Part shown: in pieces, positions 35,106 through 46,338 of the stretch | Layout of the letters: the number at the start of each line of letters is the position of its first letter | Position numbering within the stretch: the stretch's first letter is position 1 | DNA from: Scedosporium boydii | Lineage: Eukaryota; Ascomycota; Sordariomycetes; Microascales; Microascaceae | Direction: 5' to 3' | Length of the DNA stretch: 64,000 bases | Assembly: GCA_002221725.1 (NCBI GenBank) | Contig: NJFT01000021.1 | Location: forward strand, 124,001-188,000 | Notes under the pieces: model-generated | What the model was told of the DNA's origin: nothing | What the model saw: only the letters and a program-made list of their open reading frames with translations | Database searches by the model: none | Position numbers and translations under genes: made by a program

Positions 35106-36151
35106 GCCTAATATTACCTCAGTTTTGCGCGAAACTACGCGGAACTACAGTCTTGGCGGAAGTACGAAGAGATGGTTGTGTTGTAACCCACAGCTGCGAG
35201 CAGCTCCTTCTCCGCGGGAGGAGTGGGGATACTAGGCCTATTTGATATCGAGAAGATGCCTCGTGGTGGTGAGACATGACCAATACCCTCAAACATGTTG
35301 GCAGTGTGCTTTCAGTAGTGGTAAATGGTCTTGTCATGTTAGGCCTCGCGTGGCACGCCATCAAGCAAACAAGCGCAACAGTCCGTTCATCCCGTTTCTT
35401 GTTTAGTAGCTAGTAGCCTTGGGTTTCCGATTTCTCAGTCTCGGGAATACGAAGAAGAATCTTGAAAGGGAAAATGCTTCGTGTCAATATAATATTTGCC
35501 AGATCGCCGTCAGCCATTCTCTGGTAAACCAGGCATCAAATTCCCCCTCTGCTCCCCACAACTTTTATTCTCTGGTACCGGTACATGTATTTGTGTCCAG
35601 AAACGGCTGGGGACAGTGCGCCAGACCAGGCTGTGTAGCACTAATCCCGGGACCCACGTTCCTGGCAATTAACCTCTTACAGGGACAGCTTTGGTCGAAG
35701 CCAGTGGAAACGAGTTTGGGAGCTTCAAAAAGGTAGCTTCATCAAACCGGCAGTCGCGACACACTCAGGTATTCTCCGTCCCCTGTTTTTCCTTTGTGCT
35801 CCCGACAACCACCAACCATCACCCGAGCAATGTTGCAACCGAAATAAAAAGAAAATACGAAGAACGCTCTCCTCGCTCAAATTCCATCTCAATCCCCTGG
35901 AAATTTTCTGCTCGCCCATCTGCAAACGCAACCGATAACAGAACTTCGATCCTCATTCTTTCCCCCCGAAATAGTGAGCAGTCCCCGACTCCATCGAAAC
36001 CTACCAATTTCTACCAGAATCCCCTTTTCGTCTTTCTACCTATCTGCCGTATCTTGGGTGCCAAGACCATCTCGATTACCTACAACTTAGCTCTAACAGC
36101 CGATCTCTCACTAGATATCGCCATCCCCACGCATTGACCGTCCTGCCCATC

Positions 36152-37645
36152 ATGTCCGCCGAACCGAAGGTCGTCGAGAACCAGCCCGCTGGTGAGGTCA
36201 TCGCTGCCCCCGCCGATGCTCCTGCTCCTATCACCGAGCCCGCTGCCCAGGAGACTAGCGCCAAGGTAGAAGCCGAGACCACAACGGCCGCCGATGCCGC
36301 CCCCGTCGCTCCCGTCGTTGCCGATACTCCTACCGTTGCCGCCGTAGCACAGGAGGATGTGCCAACAGCATCGGATGAGCCAGCCAAGGGTGACAAAGAG
36401 GAGAGTCCTAAGGAGGAGAGACCTAAGGAGGAGAACCCTAAGGAGGAGAGCCCCAAGGAAGTGGTCGAGACCCCACTGGATAAGTTCGCTAGTCGTCTCG
36501 CGGCTATCAAGGAGAAGACTGGTTACGATGAGATGTGGGGAATTACCCTTAGCGACCTCTCCCATGCTCCCACAGCCATTGTTCTCCAGAAATTCTTACG
36601 CGCCAACAATGGAGATGTAGCCCTGGCCGAGAAGCAGCTTACGGAAGCTCTCAAGTGGCGAAAGGAGACCAACCCTACCAAGCTCCTTGATGACAAGGTG
36701 TACGACCGCGCTCGATTCGGTGATTTGGGATTCGTCACTGTCCACAAGGCAGATGACGGTAAGGAGGAAGTCATCACGTGGAACGTCTATGGCAGTGTCA
36801 AGAGCAACAAGGCCACATTCGGAAATATCAAGGAGTAAGTAGATCATCCGACTCCCCTCTCCCGGCACGCTCACTGCCCTAGAGTTTCAACATCAAGAAA
36901 CTAACAGACTGAACCCCTAAGGTTTATCGAGTGGCGGGCTGCTCTTATGGAGTTGGGTGTCCGAAAACTCAAACTCAACGAGGCTACGGCCCCCATTCCT
37001 GAGGGTGCCGAAGACCCCTATCAGTTGATTCAGGTCCACGACTACATGTCCGTCTCATTCTTCCGCCTGGATCCCAACGTTAAGAGTGCTAGCCGGGAGA
37101 CTATCCACGTCCTCTCCGTGGCTTACCCCGAGCTCCTATCCCACAAGTACTTTGTCAACGTTCCTGCCATCATGGGCTGGGTGTTTGGAGCTATGAAGCT
37201 GTTCCTTGCCCCGGCCACTCTCCGAAAGTTCCACCCACTTACTTCCGGTACATCTCTAGCGAACGAGCTCAAGCCTTTCGCGGCGACCCTGCCCAAGGAA
37301 TATGGAGGCTCTGGCCCTAGTGTCAAAGAGGGTCTCACCGTTAAGCTAACCGACACGCCTGCTCCTGCCGAGAAGGCAGTCAAGGCTGCTCCTGCTGCTG
37401 AACCCGCACCTGCTGCGGCCGAGGCTGAGCCCACCAAGCCCGATGAGACTCCCGATGAAGCTCCCAAGGAAGCTCCCAAGGAGGATACTCAGCCAGCAGA
37501 AACCACCCAGGCGACAGTGCCCAAGGCTGAAGAACCCAAGACTGAAGAGGCTGCCACCAAGGATGCCGGCGCCGAGGCCATTGAGGAGGCGGCTAAGGAG
37601 ACTAAGCCTGAGACTAAGCCCGAGGCTCAGCCTAAGCCTGAGTAA
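36152..37645 (+). CDS. sfh5: Sec14-like phosphatidylinositol transfer protein Sfh5
   Basis: Non-classical phosphatidylinositol transfer protein of the CRAL-TRIO (Sec14) family. Two exons: 36152-36834 and 36922-37645, giving 468 residues; the intron splits the Glu codon of NIKEFIEW. Residues 1-105 are rich in Ala, Pro and Glu and hold a short tandem repeat (KEESPKEERPKEENPKEESP). Then come the CRAL-TRIO N lobe (TPLDKFASRLAAIKE, LQKFLRANNGDVALAEKQL) and the lipid-binding lobe (about 190-345: VHDYMSVSFFRLDP, YPELLSHKYFVNVPAIMGW, MKLFLAPATLRKF, LPKEYGGSGP). Residues 360-468 form a second disordered Ala/Pro/Glu/Lys tail. YPELLSHKYFVNVP is the classic Sec14 signature region. Some Sfh5 proteins bind haem in place of lipid, but I cannot judge this here. 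The start is the first ATG; no upstream in-frame ATG exists. Confidence 0.92.
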
Positions 37646-38647
37646 TTCTTCCGTCTTGTCTAATTTGGACTTGCATTCGTCACATAATAGAACACAGGGA
37701 ACGATGGAATCAAAGGAAGCAGGGGGCAAAAAAAAGGGAACAGGGTTCCTCGGTGTGTGATGCAAGTTGAAGATTTTCAGCGCGTCGTGGTTGTGGTTGT
37801 TTATGTTCGGTCTCGATTTCTGGCCGGTGATAATACCCCATCCTTGTTTGTTTTTTCTTGTTTTTGTTATTGCATTTTAGCCTTGTTTCATGGAAGACAG
37901 GACAGCTTACGGAAACAGATGAGAAGCTGGCTCTAACCTCTTTTTTTTTTCTCTTCTTAAAATCATGGAATTCGGTTGACCGTGTCATTTTTTTCCCCTT
38001 TCTGGTCTCTTGCCCGTTGAGGCGCGTCTCTAACGGCAGGCGAAGAATAATGGGGATCAGTACTTCGTAAATAATAAATACAGTGTTTACACTTTACCGT
38101 CAAATCCTTGACAGGTGCCAACTGAGCGTGCTCGAGGGACAGATACGAGCAGCTCGTCTTTCTCGACATCGATGTTCCTGTTTATCATTCAGCGAGGGAT
38201 TCTTTGTACTAATCATGATTATTCAACCACCTTTTTTTGACCATAAAAGCCAATCTCCGTATTTTCCCCTAGATGACTCGGAATCAACCGTATCAAGAGG
38301 TTCCTAACATCACCCAACGGGCCGATAGCCTGGAGTGTAGTTGCAGCAAGACAAATGTTGGCCAACGCGACTAAGGCCATCCAGTGGTCCTCGTTATGAA
38401 AGAGAAATGAGATCCCATGAGATGGAATGGGCTATTCTTGTAAGCGACAGACGTCAGACAGACGTAGCGACTTGCAAAAGATGCTCTAGGACCCCCGGGG
38501 TGTCGGCGTACACTGTCCACCACAGGTTGATAGACCGCTGAGCGATGAGGGCGGTTCGCGTTATAACGATATACTTGATACTGACTTGCCAGCACCAAGC
38601 TAATAGACACTTGATTGCGTCGGTGTTCCCTGGACTGGTACAGAGCC

Positions 38648-38870
38648 GATCGTCGTGCAAACAAGAGCTGGTTTACAGCATTGGTGACGCTTTAGAGAAA
38701 ACCACTCCCTCCCATCCGTTATAGTGTCTCTAGAGCTAAAGAATGCTTTTACGCAAACTTGCCCCCATGGTTGTTTAGGCACCGAGATAAACCTTCCCCC
38801 TAGCCATCTAATGAGCTCTCCCCAACCTTGGCTCGAGAAGATAACTGCAAGATGTGGAGGCGGTATGAAG
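38648..38870 (+). repeat. diverged direct repeat, copy A
   Basis: Matches copy B at 39053-39290. Shared blocks in the same order: GCAAAC with CAGCAT about 15 bases later, CTCCC or CTCCCT before CCATCCGTT, a CTTTTAC or CTTTTACAC region, CCCTAGC or CCCTGGC, and CTCGAG followed by GATAACTGCAAG. The offset grows from 405 to 418 bases along the copy, showing small insertions in copy B. Many differences are transitions. It may be the remains of a mobile element, but no coding capacity survives. Confidence 0.6.
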
Positions 38871-38872
38871 GA

Positions 38873-38891
38873 GATGACCTAGAAGGTCATC
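38873..38891. repeat. perfect inverted repeat (hairpin)
   Basis: GATGACCT and AGGTCATC, eight bases each, are separated by AGA just after repeat copy A. It could form a small hairpin or mark an element end. It is not repeated after copy B. Confidence 0.7.
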
Positions 38892-39052
38892 CTCTTCAGT
38901 TTGGGCTGTAATTGTAGATTCGACACTCACTGGCCAAGACTCAACTGATGGAAATTTGGCTCTATCTCAAGGGCTGGATGTTCTTCTGGGGCTCGGTAGC
39001 CAAGAGGTGGCATGTATGGTCGCGTAAAGAATCGCTAGTTTGCTAATCGACC

Positions 39053-39290
39053 GACCGTCAGGCAAACGAGGGTTGCTCTACAGCATCGGCGGCACGAAAG
39101 AGAGAATTACTCCCTTCCATCCGTTGCGGCTTCTCCAAAAGGGCTGAAAAAATGAATCTTTTACACAGGCTTACTCGCATGGGCTTTTTTTGGCGCTAGG
39201 AGAAGCCTCTCCCCTGGCTAGAATATCTGGTGATCTCTCCTTGATCCTTGCTCGAGGGATAACTGCAAGCAAGATGCGGAGGTGATGTAA
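39053..39290 (+). repeat. diverged direct repeat, copy B
   Basis: Second copy of the repeat described at 38648-38870, about 238 bases long against 223. It shares CAGCAT, CCATCCGTT, CTCGAG and GATAACTGCAAG in the same order and strand. Confidence 0.6.
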
Positions 39291-40820
39291 GTGCTTCTCT
39301 CTGGCAAACTTTTTTCGCCAAACCAAAATGGTTAGGGTTGTTTTTATAGGGTTCAAATGTTCTCTGTTCGTGGCCTGAGGAAGAGTTGGCGAGATGAGAG
39401 CGGTGATTCTTGAGATGAGGGACAACCTCGTGTAGCAAATTGGCAGGACTCGGGGACCTTTCGCCCAGACCGATGCCCTCCCGGGGTCTAATGAACGCCG
39501 CAGAGGAGAAGGAGTCAATTCATCTCGGAGCGAGTTGACCCTTGTGCTTAGGAAGCGTGGCGGAGTGTTTTAGAGCACCTGGACATAGGAGTTCCCGATT
39601 TCATGTCCACGTTACGAGAGAGAGAGAGACGATGTCAAGGACGGAGGAAGCCGTCTCTTTTAGAATTGCGACATGCTTAGGGCTTAAGCTGGGAGGAGTG
39701 TGGCTAAGCAAAACCAAGACATTTACACAGGTACTTGTAGATGTCTATTCATATTTCGTATTGGTATTGTGCTGACACCAAAGGCACTCGAGGAAGCCAG
39801 AGGTGAGACGAGACTTCGAAAGCGCTTAAGTGGCTTCGCAGTGTTCACTGTCGTCCGGTTCAAAAGTGCGATGTTCCATGCTCCATGTCCTCTTCCCAAT
39901 GCGCCAGCCCCTGTCCGTTCGCACTCCGTTCGTCGTCCGTTCCTTCTAGTCCTTCTTAAGTTGCCAGTTCGGGACGAGGAGGTGGAGTGGAAGTTGTTTC
40001 TGATACCGCGGCTTGCCTGCCCCGTGAACCCGGACCAAAGGTACCAGCTACCTTTCTCTTTGGAAACCTCAGTCCGCCCTCGCCCTCGCACGAACCGTTC
40101 CAGGTCAATGTTGACGTGCCAGGCAAATCACGTACTTCTGTGGAGTAATAATTAACACAAATAGGGAACGACTGGACTCTCTGCAGTTAGAGTCTACCAA
40201 TAGACTGCCAGGACGACAGGAGCATTGATGACTAGTGTAGCCTCGATGTCTCCATCCCCAGCCGAGCCCGGTCCAGCCCAGAAGTTCAACCTTTGGCCTT
40301 CCACTTCGACCTCTCGCCCAGAAGAGGAAAGGCCAACAACACCAAAATAAAAAAAAAGGAGCCCGAAGGATCGGATCAGAGACCACATCCACCCAGGCTG
40401 AAGACGACGACAGTCTGGATCATACTCAATGGTCAATATTCCCGTTTGAAAACCAAACCAACGATCAAGGACCTTGATGTGCTTACTTCGTCTGCCCCCT
40501 CGATCCCAGGTTCCCAACGAAGTTGGCTGCTTTCTGCTCCGTCCAACGACGCGCCTGCAATTAATACGCTTTTTCTTCTTTGCTATTTTCCCTCCCCCTT
40601 CACCTTACTTAACTCTCCTGGTTTAGCTCCCGTCTACCTTTCTACGACGCACTCCGTTCTGTGTTTCCGTCCCATGCACTCTCCCTCCCTCCTCCTTCTT
40701 CCTTCTTTCGTTTATTAGACTATTACTATTTTACTATTAGCCTCCTTCCAGTCTCCTTCCGAAAAATATCATTGATCAATAGCTTTTAACCCTTTCCTCC
40801 TTTCTTCCTTCCCCTCCTCA

Positions 40821-40848
40821 CGCCTTCGCCCTCGCCCTCGCCCTCGCC
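40821..40848 (+). repeat. CGCCCT hexamer repeat
   Basis: Four or five tandem hexamers, the first reading CGCCTT, lie in the leader region of the SET-domain gene. Confidence 0.85.
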
Positions 40849-41434
40849 ACAGACACAAACCTCAGTCGCAGGCGAAAATAATAAAAGAAAAACAAGATTG
40901 GAAACCGCGACTTAAACCCAATCGAGTTACTATCTGATCGTCCCTTGCTTCCTCACATTTGCACCTGCTTGGCCGCCTGGTCTGGTCTTGCTGGATTGGA
41001 CTGAGTTTGTGCGGTCTGGACCCAGTCAGTTATATGCATGCACTAAGAGATATTATATCCCTCCATTTTCGAGCGCGTGTCCGTGTCCGAGACCTCACTT
41101 CTTCACTTTCTTTTTTCCTTCCCTCCCCCCCCTCCTCCCTCTCTAGTCGCTAAACTTCAATTGCCAATTTCACCTTCTCTCTGCTCAAACCATATCTCGT
41201 CTAAACACACTTTGCTGGTCTAATCTCCGCATTGCAACTCCCCATCACGTCTTTTTTGACCTTCTCCTTGCCATCGTCGCGTCTTTTCAACGTGTCATCG
41301 CCTGCTTTATTCGCGCCTGTTGACTCTTGTTGACTCGAAACAACTCTACTCTCCTGTCACACACCATCACACACGCGTTCATCCACCTGCGGTTCTCTCT
41401 TTGTCTTTTTTCACGCGCATCGGGTCAGTCCGTG

Positions 41435-44192
41435 ATGTCTCTGCCTACCGAGAGCAGCATCTCGGCTGCTCCCTCGGTCCTGCCTCCCCTACCCCTTCTC
41501 GATGCTGTCCTGGACGGCTCTGCCGACCTAGCCTGTTCCTCGTCCACTGTTTCCTTCGCGTCGTCCGCCGTCCACTCGATCAGCTCGACACCTCCCACCT
41601 CCGTTTCCGACTCTTGCAGTCAGTCCTCGGATGTACCGAAACTCGAGAATATTACCGTCGCCGTTGATACACCGCCTCCCCCCGATCTACCCGTTTCCGA
41701 TCCCAACGGAGATGCGACGCCCCAAGCCGCGTCAGCCTCTGCATTTCGCCCCCGCCGTTCTTGTACAGTCGCGACCTACAACTTGAACGAATTGAGCGGC
41801 ACGTCGGCTCATGGAAAACGACGCGCCAATGGCGACATCGTGGCTGAGAAGCGCCGTCGGACGATTTCGGGTGATACTGTGGTTGCTCGTCAGAAGAAGG
41901 ACCGGAATGACGGCCTTGCTGCGGCCAAGGATTCACAGGGCTTGTTACGCGCCGGAATTGACGCGTTGGATCTCCAGTGGTCCATCAGCCAGCTCGACAC
42001 GCCTCCCTCCCACCGTCGGTCGAAGAATGACCTACCTCCTTTCTCTACCAGCCTCCGTTCTTCGGCGCGTCTTGCCGGCGAGAGTGCAGCCGCCGCGGTT
42101 ACCTCTCAGATCGCCTCGCTCAGCAAGCATGGCAAAAAGGCCCTGGAAAATACTGCGTCCGCCATGTCGCGCGAGCTTAAGCGCCTGCAAGACACCAAGG
42201 AATTCGCTCACATCGACGACCAGCCGGTGGTCCACACAGTTTGGAGCAACGGAAAGCTCGTTACTGTTACAAAGTCCCGCCGCGCGTCCGCGAAACAAAA
42301 CGCCAAGCAGAACGAGGCCGAGGCCAACAAATCGGCGGCGGCGAAGGAAGAAGAAACTGCCCCGGACGCTACCGCGCCTACGAAGAAACGCAGAGTCAAG
42401 AAATACCTAGAGAAAGGCCTTTATGCCGGTCAGCCAATGCCGGACGTCTACACCATTGGCCTGACGACAGCTGAAAAGAAGCGCATGGCTCAGATTCCCG
42501 AACTGAAGTCGTTGCCTCCGCCTACCAAGGTCCTTCCCTTGCCCATGTACAATGGCTTGCGTCTCCTGATTAAGGGCAGGGACTTCAAGCTTCCATTCGA
42601 CGTGTGCAATCCCCTACCACCTGGCCAACCTAAGCCTGATGAATGGAGGAAGATGACGAAGAGTATGCGGTTCTATTTTGCCTTTTTTTTTTTCTATTTC
42701 TTGACCGAAATTGGACATGGGAACACTTCGAATTGGATCGCACTAACACCTCTTTGCAGATCGGTTCATTGGCGATTCGAAAGAATACTGGAGGAAGACT
42801 CCTCACATCAATGACTTCCAGTCCAAATGTGTCTGCAAGCCCGAGGATGGCTGCGGCGAAAGCTGCCAAAATAGGATCATGCTTTACGAATGTGACCAAA
42901 CTAACTGCAACGTGGGCAAGGAGTATTGCACCAACCGCGCCTTTACCGACCTCGCCGAGCGTCGCTCCGCTGGTGGAAAATACAGAATCGGGGTTGAAGT
43001 CATCAAGACGGCCAATCGAGGTTATGGCGTTCGCAGCAACCGCTGTTTCGAGCCGAACCAAATCATTATGGAGTACACGGGCGAAATCATCACCGAGGAA
43101 GAGTGTGAGCGGAGAATGAATGAGGTCTATAAGAACAATGCCGTATGTTTCCCCACTTCTCTCTCGACTCTCGACTACCACTGCCGCTTGAAGTTGGGCT
43201 AATCTTTGGATCTGCTTCAGTGTTATTATCTCATGTCTTTCGACCAGAACATGATCATCGACGCTACCACCGGATCGATTGCGCGATTCGTCAACCACTC
43301 CTGTAACCCGAACTGCAGGATGATCAAGTGGATCGTGGGCGGTAACCCTCGCATGGCGCTCTTCGCTGGTGACAGGCCCATAATGACCGGAGAGGAGCTT
43401 ACCTACGACTACAAGTTCGATCCATTCTCGGCGAAGAACGTGCAAACGTGCCTCTGCGGGGAGCATAATTGCCGTGGTGTCCTGGGTCCGAAGCCCAAGG
43501 AGGCGAAGTCGGAGGCAAAGGGAAAGGCTGTGAAGGCGGCGCTGAAAGATTCTGTCAAATCCGGCAAGCGCAAGCTCAAGGAGCTTTTGGGAGGCGAAGA
43601 TGAGAAGGGAAGTGCCAAGAAGCGCAAGATTAGCAATGCTAGCGGTGTCAAACGGTCGCTGTCGAGCGCGAGCTTGAAGGCGGCGAAGGGTGCGGCCACG
43701 GTGGTCAAGAGGAGCGTATCTGCGGTGTCACTCAAAGCTAAGAGCAGTTTGGGCGGCCTCAACGCGAAGGGGAAATCACCTACGACGAAGGCCCAGTCCA
43801 AAACAAGCAAAACCAAGGCGTCGGGCAAGGGGACGCCTCTGAGCGCCAGTAAAAAGCGCAACACGCTAGTCAAGCAGCAACAGCCCCACAAGAGCGCGTC
43901 GACTGACACCCTGAAGAAGACGAGTACGGGTAGGGTCACGAAAGTGTACGCGAAGGCGCAGCAAACGCCTTCACCTGCGAAGAGGCAGGCTAAAGGATCG
44001 GCGTCCCGAGTGCCGGGCTCGACCATTGTAGCGGCGGCTGCTACTGGTTCACAGGCCTCACCGGGATTTAGAAGTAGCCCAATCTCGAAGAGTGGTCGCG
44101 TCCGGAAGCTCACCGAGAAGGCGGCTTCGCCACGCATGGCGATGGAGCTATCGAGGGCAGCTCGAGTTCGTCTTGTGCAGTCGGATGAGTGA
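41435..44192 (+). CDS. ash1: Ash1-like SET-domain histone H3 lysine-36 methyltransferase
   Basis: Nuclear histone methyltransferase. Three exons: 41435-42662, 42760-43142 and 43221-44192, giving 860 residues. Residues 1-330 are Ser/Pro-rich and then basic with nuclear-localisation-like KRRR and KKRR runs. A block conserved in fungal Ash1 (MYNGLRLLIKGRDFKLPFDV, near 370-390) precedes the AWS motif (about 433-470, CVCKPEDGCGESC with many cysteines), the SET domain (about 478-600: NRGYGVRSNR, MEYTGEII, RFVNHSCNPNC, LTYDYKFD) and post-SET (CLCGEHNC near 613). The last 240 residues are very Lys/Ser-rich and disordered. No WW or SRI domain is present, so Ash1 is favoured over Set2; that choice and H3K36 specificity rest on family knowledge. 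SET core residues appear intact. Confidence 0.88.
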
Positions 44193-45399
44193 GGCCTCCT
44201 TTCCATTCAGATGGAAATGGGAGGGGGTATTTGGAAGGGAAGGGGAGCTTAACTACGTCCAGACACCTTCTGGATTACGTCTAGAAGGGCGAGGAAGTGC
44301 ACTTGTTTGCATCGGGAGATGGGGGGAGGGGTGGGTTAATGCCTGTGGCTTTTCCGGTATTTTTTGCGGCTTCTTCTTTTTTTTCTTATCACCTTCACTT
44401 GTATTTCTTCTTTTCTACCTTGGCTTACGGTTGGGGAGTGTGTTGGCCTATCATGAGTAGTGGTGGACGTTGGGGCAGGGGTGTTTGAGGGGTGTTCGGT
44501 TGAGACGTTGGAGGATATTTGGGAAAAGGGCAAGTTCTCTCGTGTGGCTCAAGGTTTTGACTCAACGTTCTTTGCCTCGACGGGGCAAGGGAGAGAGTGG
44601 CGGGATCGTCTGGGATCATTAGGAAAGCAGGTTTTCGAATTCACAATTCACAATTCACACACCCTTGAGCTGATATGCTGAGAAGCTCCCACGTCGACAG
44701 TGCTAACATCAATTGCTTTTCCTTGGGTCTCATGCTTCCAATTGCCTGCCCTATTTCGGTGAGCGCCGGTCTAATTGACGCTAACTTAACCTGGATGCGA
44801 TCATGCGCGAACCTTGCTCTTTTTTCCTCGTCCAGAGCTGAAGCGGAGCGGAACCACGAAGATGGAGAGAGCATGGAAGTCTCGTCTGAACCAAACATAT
44901 GCTTGACCCGATGCCATTCAGACCCAGTGATATTTGGAATTCGTGGCCTTGTTTCTTGCTTTGTAGCATCAATTGGGACACAATTACCGTCACTGCCCCA
45001 AAACTTTCACCTGGTGCTGCAAGGCGTCCCTAACTACTCAGAAACAAAAAACAGGCGGACCTTTGACGCTTTTCCCTACATATGTGGCGTCGTCTTGGTG
45101 GTTGTTTTATGTAAGGCGTTTTTTTTTTTTTTGACGCTTCAATCCTCGCCGCTACTCAAGCCCTTCCAATTGAGAGCCAATTGAGCTCGGGAAGGCAAGC
45201 ATTTTATGATCATAGCAAGAAACAAGGTGGATGATGTGAAGATGAAGAAGCCACACGAGGCTTTTTCTGTTTCCTTTTTTTTTTAGGATAAGGGCTAGGA
45301 GGGTCGGTCAAGAGATTTAAATTGAAAAAGTGATATCTAGTCCGTGATGGTAGAATATCTAGAGTCATGAGGGGATCGTTGAGATCCCAAGTTGGAAAA

Positions 45400-45860
45400 A
45401 GAAAATGTCATGGAGCAAAAGTAAAAGTGAAAGAGCCATGATCTAGAAAATGGTGGAGAAGAAAAATACATGAAGACGAACAACATCATGAAGAAAAAGA
45501 GTAAGAACAAGAACAAGAAGAGGATACAGAAGAAGATAGAGAAAAAAAAATTTGATAAAAAAGATACAGAAGAATGAAGGAGGATGGTTGGCTGGCTGGC
45601 TCGAACAAGCTGGGCAAACGGTCGAAACAGGCAGTCTGATAATATAAGTTGGCAAAATAAGACAAGGCAAGGAAAAGGAAAAGGGAAAACACCAGACATC
45701 TCAACAGTAAAAGTATTGACAGCGAAATGGGGAAAGGGGAAAGGGAAGAGAAGGCTGGAGAAGAAAAGAAGAAGAAAAGAACAAATGGGAAGAAAAAGAC
45801 GAAGAAGAAATGAAGAATGGGAAGAAAACGACAAGAAGAGAAACAATGGAGGGTGGTAGG
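45400..45860 (+). repeat. extended purine-rich tract
   Basis: For about 460 bases the plus strand is mostly A and G, with many GAAGAA, AAAGG and GGAAAAG runs and few pyrimidines. Strand-asymmetric DNA of this kind can form unusual structures. It does not look like an old coding exon. Confidence 0.75.
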
Positions 45861-45885
45861 AAAAGTGATCCTCGACCCTTGTAAA

Positions 45886-45985
45886 CCTGCAAACCATGCA
45901 GCATCGCGCATAGTTCCTCCATCTCCCTGCAAACCATGCTCCATCCAACATGGTTCCTATAAACCCTGCAGCTCCAACGTGCTCC
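45886..45985 (+). repeat. degenerate 40-base tandem repeat
   Basis: CCTGCAAACCATGC occurs at 45886-45899 and again at 45926-45939, each followed by a GTTCCT block, and a weaker third unit starts with CCTGCA near 45964. Period about 40 bases, two and a half copies. Confidence 0.65.
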
Positions 45986-46203
45986 CCACACCTCCATCGC
46001 AGAATATGCAGAGAATCCATCCATAACCGCCACCACTGTTCTCAGGAAGAACTCCCCGAGAACCGTTTGCGCTTTGCTCCCGAGGCCGGTGTGCGCCACT
46101 CCGATGTATCCCAACGAATCCCCGGCCGGAGCTAGTAATGGAGTAGAAACTCCTTGCCTTGCCATGGTGCCGGCGGTTCAAGATCCGTAGAAGATGGCGA
46201 CAT

Positions 46204-46338
46204 TCATTTCGTCTTGATCTCCTGCACGGGGCAATACTCGCATCGCCATCGGCCGCAGTTCGGGCAAGCTTCATCATTGGCGATATTTAGGAGTGGCCAG
46301 TGGCAGTTGCAACAGGTCCAATGCGTATAATTCGCCAT
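46204..46338 (-). CDS. 44-residue triple-CX2C putative zinc-binding peptide
   Basis: The only supported gene on the minus strand; a single short exon, ATG at 46338 and TGA at 46204. The 44 residues contain seven cysteines, six of them in three evenly built CX2C pairs: Cys9-Cys12 (WTCCNC), Cys25-Cys28 (CPNC) and Cys33-Cys36 (CEYC). Trp7 precedes the first pair, and the last two pairs are joined by GRWR. Filamentous fungi have many uncharacterised proteins with a Trp-Cys-x2-Cys ... Cys-x2-Cys ... Cys-x2-Cys zinc-ribbon-like layout, often inside longer chains; this would be a very short stand-alone form. Pairs this regular rarely arise by chance. Function unknown. It could also be one exon of a larger gene; no convincing splice partners were found. 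Confidence 0.6.
   Translation of the reverse strand: MANYTHWTCCNCHWPLLNIANDEACPNCGRWRCEYCPVQEIKTK

Larger units (their letters stand above)
33563..36151. other. intergenic region rich in TACGAAGTA words
   Basis: No gene is supported in 2.6 kb; the longest frame (145 codons plus, 34064-34501) has no recognisable features. The middle, 34.7-35.1 kb, carries four exact TACGAAGTA/TACTTCGTA words, many other GTAC steps and a triple AGGTACC repeat. From about 35.75 kb to the Sfh5 start the plus strand is a pyrimidine-rich leader. Confidence 0.55.
37646..41434. other. long intergenic region with diverged direct repeats
   Basis: I find no supported gene in 3.8 kb. The stretch contains a pair of diverged direct repeats (38648-38870 and 39053-39290), a short perfect hairpin, one TACTTCGTA word (38061), and from about 40.5 kb a strongly pyrimidine-rich promoter and leader for the SET-domain gene with a CGCCCT hexamer run. 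Confidence 0.55.
44193..46203. other. intergenic region with purine-rich tract
   Basis: No gene is supported in 2.0 kb. Frames up to 227 codons on the minus strand (45337-46020) arise from the purine-rich tract and read as Phe/Leu/Ser-rich low complexity. The stretch has a poly-T run near 45120, a purine-rich tract (45400-45860) and a degenerate 40-base tandem repeat just after it. Confidence 0.5.

Noticed and set aside
39550..39620. tRNA-like stretch with an A-box-like TGGCGGAGTG
   Set aside because: The only B-box-like sequence carries extra bases and lies too close, and no cloverleaf closes. At most a relic.
43409..44206. 265-codon minus-strand frame opposite the SET gene
   Set aside because: It is antisense to the Lys/Ser-rich C-terminus of the methyltransferase, whose composition keeps the opposite frame open.
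45337..46020. 227-codon minus-strand open frame, Phe/Leu/Ser-rich
   Set aside because: It is the shadow of the purine-rich tract. The protein would be homopolymer-like with no domain.
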